Of a stretch of 9,204 nt of DNA, positions 6,531-9,204 are shown one piece after another. The DNA lies in NCBI GenBank assembly GCA_009926905.1, contig RFNX01000531.1, positions 1-9,204 of the forward strand, given 5' to 3'. The stretch comes from Flavobacteriales bacterium (GTDB taxonomy: Bacteria; Bacteroidota; Bacteroidia; Flavobacteriales_D; Crocinitomicaceae). The notes below the pieces were generated by a model. That model had not been told where the DNA came from and ran no database searches. It was given only the letters and a program-made list of their open reading frames with translations. Numbering within the stretch: the stretch's first letter is position 1; each line of letters begins with the position of its first letter. Made by a program: the position numbers and the translations under genes.

Positions 6531-6560
6531 TTTTGAGTATTTTGTAAGACGAATTTAAAT

Positions 6561-6596
6561 AAAAAATCCTGACTCAACTAAGAATCAGGATTTTAA
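6561..6596 (-). terminator. Rho-independent terminator after metK
   Basis: A perfect 10-bp inverted repeat, AAAATCCTGA (6563-6572) and TCAGGATTTT (6585-6594), with a 12-base loop, lies between the metK stop (6617) and the secreted-protein gene. On the minus strand the stem is followed by a run of six T, making it a terminator for metK. On the plus strand it is followed by only four T, so it would be a weaker terminator in that direction. Confidence 0.85.
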
Positions 6597-6616
6597 ATTA
6601 TTATTAGAATTTCATA

Positions 6617-7873
6617 TTACAATCCGAAAGCTGCTTTTACTTGGTCAACGAAATCTAATTTCTCCCATGTAAACAATTCAACTTCTTTAGAAATTTTTGT
6701 TCCGTCTGGAGCTGTAAATGTTTTAGTAACTACTTCATTTTTACGACCCATGTGCCCATAAGCCGCAGTTTCTTGGTAAATTGGGTTACGTAATTTCAAA
6801 CGTTGCTCAATAAAGTAAGGGCGCATGTCGAAAATTTCACTTAAGATTTCAGCTATTTCTCCATCTGTTTTATCAACTTTAGCAGTTCCATAAGTACTTA
6901 CATACAAACCACAAGGTTTAGCAACACCAATCGCGTATGAAACTTGTACTAAGATTTCATCACACAATCCAGCTGCAACTGCATTTTTCGCCATGTGACG
7001 CGTTGCATAAGCTGCAGAACGGTCAACTTTTGAAGGATCTTTTCCAGAGAATGCACCACCACCGTGAGCACCTTTTCCACCATAAGTATCAACGATGATT
7101 TTACGACCTGTTAAACCTGTATCTCCGTGTGGTCCACCGATAACAAATTTTCCTGTTGGATTGATGTGATAGGTAATTGCATCATTGAACAATGCTTGTA
7201 ATTCTGGTTTCAATTTCGCTTTCACTCGAGGAATTACGATTTCAATAATGTCTTTTTTGATTTTCGCTAACATTTCAGGCTCCGCAGCGAAATCATCGTG
7301 TTGCGTAGATACAACTATTGTATCAATTCTTTGAGGAACATTATCGTCAGAATATTCAATTGTAACTTGTGATTTAGCATCTGGACGTAAATAAGGAATC
7401 AATGTTGACTCGTTATTACGAATGTAAGATAACTCTTGTAAGATTTTATGCGATAAATCCAAAGCCAAAGGCATGTAATTATCAGTCTCAATGGTAGCAT
7501 AACCAAACATCATTCCTTGGTCGCCTGCTCCTTGATCTTCAGGATTTGTGCGCTCTACACCCTGATTGATATCAGAAGATTGTTCGTGAATTGCAGAGAA
7601 AATCCCACAGGAATTTGCATCGAACATATATTCCGACTTTGTGTAGCCAATTTGACGAATTGTTTCTCTTGCGATAGCTTGAACGTCCAAATAAGATTTT
7701 GATTTCACTTCACCCGCCAAAACAACTTGACCAGTAGTAACCAACGTTTCACATGCAACTTTTGATGTTGGGTCAAACGCCATAAAATTATCAATCAACG
7801 CATCTGAAATTTGATCCGATACTTTGTCAGGATGTCCTTCAGAAACGGACTCAGATGTAAATAGATATGCCAT
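6617..7873 (-). CDS. metK: S-adenosylmethionine synthetase
   Basis: MetK makes S-adenosylmethionine from ATP and methionine, releasing phosphate and pyrophosphate. It is a cytosolic, normally tetrameric housekeeping enzyme. The 418-residue product has the N-terminal [13 protein letters not shown] (13-25), the signature [12 protein letters not shown] (115-126), and the glycine-rich active-site sequence [20 protein letters not shown] (271-290). It is about 30 residues longer than the E. coli enzyme (384), with extra length in the middle and toward the C-terminus; this longer form is usual in flavobacteria as I recall. It stands alone as a transcription unit: a strong consensus promoter is upstream and a hairpin terminator downstream. 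No SAM-responsive riboswitch is possible in the very short leader (about 10-15 nt). The other SAM-cycle gene in the window, mtnA, is on the same strand but more than 5 kb away. Confidence 0.98.
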   Translation of the reverse strand: MAYLFTSESVSEGHPDKVSDQISDALIDNFMAFDPTSKVACETLVTTGQVVLAGEVKSKSYLDVQAIARETIRQIGYTKSEYMFDANSCGIFSAIHEQSSDINQGVERTNPEDQGAGDQGMMFGYATIETDNYMPLALDLSHKILQELSYIRNNESTLIPYLRPDAKSQVTIEYSDDNVPQRIDTIVVSTQHDDFAAEPEMLAKIKKDIIEIVIPRVKAKLKPELQALFNDAITYHINPTGKFVIGGPHGDTGLTGRKIIVDTYGGKGAHGGGAFSGKDPSKVDRSAAYATRHMAKNAVAAGLCDEILVQVSYAIGVAKPCGLYVSTYGTAKVDKTDGEIAEILSEIFDMRPYFIEQRLKLRNPIYQETAAYGHMGRKNEVVTKTFTAPDGTKISKEVELFTWEKLDFVDQVKAAFGL

Positions 7874-7891
7874 TATTTAAATTTTAGGTTG

Positions 7892-7921
7892 CAAAGTTAA
7901 GAATTAAGTATTGAATGCAAA
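7892..7921 (-). promoter_or_regulatory. metK promoter, full Bacteroidota consensus
   Basis: Read on the minus strand, TTTG (complement of 7918-7921), an 18-bp spacer and TAACTTTG (complement of 7892-7899) match the -33/-7 consensus perfectly. The metK ATG follows 18 bp after the -7 element, so the leader is short. No Shine-Dalgarno sequence lies between; the leader is AT-rich, as is common in the phylum. Confidence 0.75.
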
Positions 7922-7980
7922 GCTTTTTTACATTTGAACTCCTACAAAATTAGTATGCCTTGGCAATTTTAAGCTAACTT

Positions 7981-9204
7981 TTAGTCGCAATAGATTGATT
8001 TGTATTCTTTTTGATATTTCTGTAAAATCATTTTACGTCTCAATTTTAAAGTTGGAGTCAATTCGTCGCCATCAACTGAAAATTCATTGGGCAATAAAAC
8101 GAACTTTTTAATTTGTTCCCAATTTCCGTAGCCTTTATTGAACCCGCTTACTTCTTCGTTAATGCGCTCATGTACTTTAGGATGTGCTGAAATTTCAGCA
8201 TTTGTAGCATTTGAAAAATCCAATCCATGACGCCCACCCCACTCTTTTATAAAAGCAAAACTTGGAACAATAAACGCACCAGGGAATTTTTCACCATCAC
8301 CGATTACCATTATCTGTTCGATAAAACGTGATTCTTTGAATTTGTTTTCCATTGCTTGAGGTGCAACATATTTTCCTCCCGAAGTTTTGAAGATTTCTTT
8401 CTTACGATCTGTGATTTTAAGAAATTTACCTTCTTGAAAAATACCAATATCACCTGTATGGAACCATCCTTCAGCATCCATCACTTCAGCTGTTGCTTCA
8501 GGGTTGTTGTAATACCCCATCATCACATTAGGTCCTTTTACCAAAATTTCCCCATCTTCAGCGATTTTCACTTGAACATCGTCGATTAATGCCCCAACAG
8601 TTCCAATACGAATTCCTTTATCAAATGAATTCACTGAAATAACTGGCGAGGTTTCAGTCAATCCATACCCTTCCAAAATTGGAATATTTGCAGCTAAGAA
8701 AATCCGAGCCAAACGAGGTTGTAACGCGGCACTTCCTGAAGCAATTGCACGTACATTTCCACCTAATGCTTCTTTCCATTTTGAGAAAATCAATTTTCGT
8801 GCGATAAACAATTTTAAATTGAATAGAGCAGAATTTCCAGTATTATCGTATTTCTCTGCCAAAGCAACTGCCCAAAAGAACAATTTGCGTTTGATTCCTG
8901 TTTGCTCGTCACCTTTTGCCATAATGCGGTCAAAAACTTTCTCAATCAATCGAGGAACAGCTGTAAATACGTCCGGTTTTACTTCTCTAATGTTGTCACC
9001 AATTGTGTCCATAGATTCCGCAAAATAAACAGAACAACCAATGTACATATACAAATAATGCAACATGCGCTCGTAAATGTGACAAACTGGCAAGAACGTT
9101 AAAACTTTAGATGAATTATCTGCTGGAATTGGATCCAAACATGCTTCTACATTTGAAAGAATATTATGATGCGATAACATTACACCCTTTGGTTTTCCAG
9201 TTGT
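7981..9204 (-). CDS. Long-chain acyl-CoA synthetase (AMP-forming), C-terminal part
   Basis: The frame runs to the window edge; the ATG at 9178-9180 is internal, because the eight codons before it read TTGKPKGV, the AMP-binding P-loop. The true N-terminus, perhaps a third of the protein, is therefore outside the window. These adenylate-forming enzymes activate fatty acids to acyl-AMP and then acyl-CoA. Further motifs (fragment numbering from the first codon, Thr1) are GYGLTETSP (about 179-187), the WFHTGDIG turn (about 247-254), the ITDRKKEIFKTSGGKYVAP hinge and A8 region (about 264-282), and the C-terminal lysine in LTPTLKLRRK (about Lys387). The spacing and hinge sequence fit the eukaryote-like long-chain ACSL/FAA type. 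The last gene before metK, it has no clear terminator of its own in the 107-bp gap. The acyl chain specificity is inferred only from the family. Confidence 0.92.
   Translation of the reverse strand, partial: TTGKPKGVMLSHHNILSNVEACLDPIPADNSSKVLTFLPVCHIYERMLHYLYMYIGCSVYFAESMDTIGDNIREVKPDVFTAVPRLIEKVFDRIMAKGDEQTGIKRKLFFWAVALAEKYDNTGNSALFNLKLFIARKLIFSKWKEALGGNVRAIASGSAALQPRLARIFLAANIPILEGYGLTETSPVISVNSFDKGIRIGTVGALIDDVQVKIAEDGEILVKGPNVMMGYYNNPEATAEVMDAEGWFHTGDIGIFQEGKFLKITDRKKEIFKTSGGKYVAPQAMENKFKESRFIEQIMVIGDGEKFPGAFIVPSFAFIKEWGGRHGLDFSNATNAEISAHPKVHERINEEVSGFNKGYGNWEQIKKFVLLPNEFSVDGDELTPTLKLRRKMILQKYQKEYKSIYCD

Noticed and set aside
7874..7891. SAM riboswitch upstream of metK
   Set aside because: The promoter's -7 element lies 18 bp before the ATG, leaving no room for an aptamer in the leader.
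7946..7970. Hairpin between the acyl-CoA synthetase stop and metK (AAAATT/AATTTT with a TGCCTTGGCA palindrome inside)
   Set aside because: The stem is only six A-T pairs around a long loop and is not followed by a strong T-run, so it is not a convincing terminator; the palindrome is too short to call an operator.
1..9204. CRISPR array, insertion sequence, tRNA or rRNA genes
   Set aside because: No regularly spaced repeats, transposase motifs, long terminal inverted repeats or tRNA-like sequences were seen by eye.

Overview
The window is chromosomal DNA from a low-GC member of the Bacteroidota, most likely Flavobacteriales. Three signs support this. Two secreted proteins have short N-terminal signal peptides ending in Ser-Phe-Gly/Ser-Gln. 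There are no clear Shine-Dalgarno sequences. Several genes are preceded by the Bacteroidota promoter pattern TTTG - about 17 bp - TAnnTTTG. The core proteins (RF2, MetK, GcvH) also read like flavobacterial versions. Species-level assignment is not possible from the sequence alone.

Layout, left to right. Positions 1-319 (minus) hold the N-terminal part of a secreted protein that continues outside the window. It starts 1 bp after the stop of mtnA (321-1406, minus), which encodes methylthioribose-1-phosphate isomerase of the methionine salvage pathway. A hairpin terminator at about 1493-1517 separates mtnA from gcvH (1539-1916, minus), the lipoyl carrier of the glycine cleavage system. gcvH is divergent from prfB (2071-3153, plus), peptide chain release factor 2, across a 154-bp promoter region. 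The prfB gene is read in a single frame, without the usual programmed frameshift.

Positions 3251-5908 (plus) form the accessory part: four tightly overlapping genes for an acyl carrier protein, a ketoacyl-ACP synthase III-like enzyme, a membrane-anchored family-2 glycosyltransferase of the GtrB/ArnC/DPM1 type, and a GNAT acyltransferase. Consecutive genes overlap by 14, 14 and 17 bp, and a strong promoter motif sits just before the first start. I infer that this cassette makes an acyl group on a dedicated ACP and places it on a lipid-linked or surface sugar. The individual families are recognisable, but the chemistry of the cassette is not established.

The operon meets a convergent gene (5910-6530, minus) for a secreted, probably beta-barrel outer-membrane protein, with 1 bp between the stop codons. 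Then follow metK (6617-7873, minus; S-adenosylmethionine synthetase), with a clear terminator downstream and a textbook promoter upstream, and the C-terminal two thirds of a long-chain acyl-CoA synthetase (7981-9204, minus) whose start lies beyond the window.

metK and mtnA belong to the same SAM/methionine economy and gcvH to one-carbon metabolism, but they are separate transcription units here. No tRNA, rRNA, CRISPR array, insertion sequence or long repeat was seen. No gene-free stretch exceeds about 160 bp.
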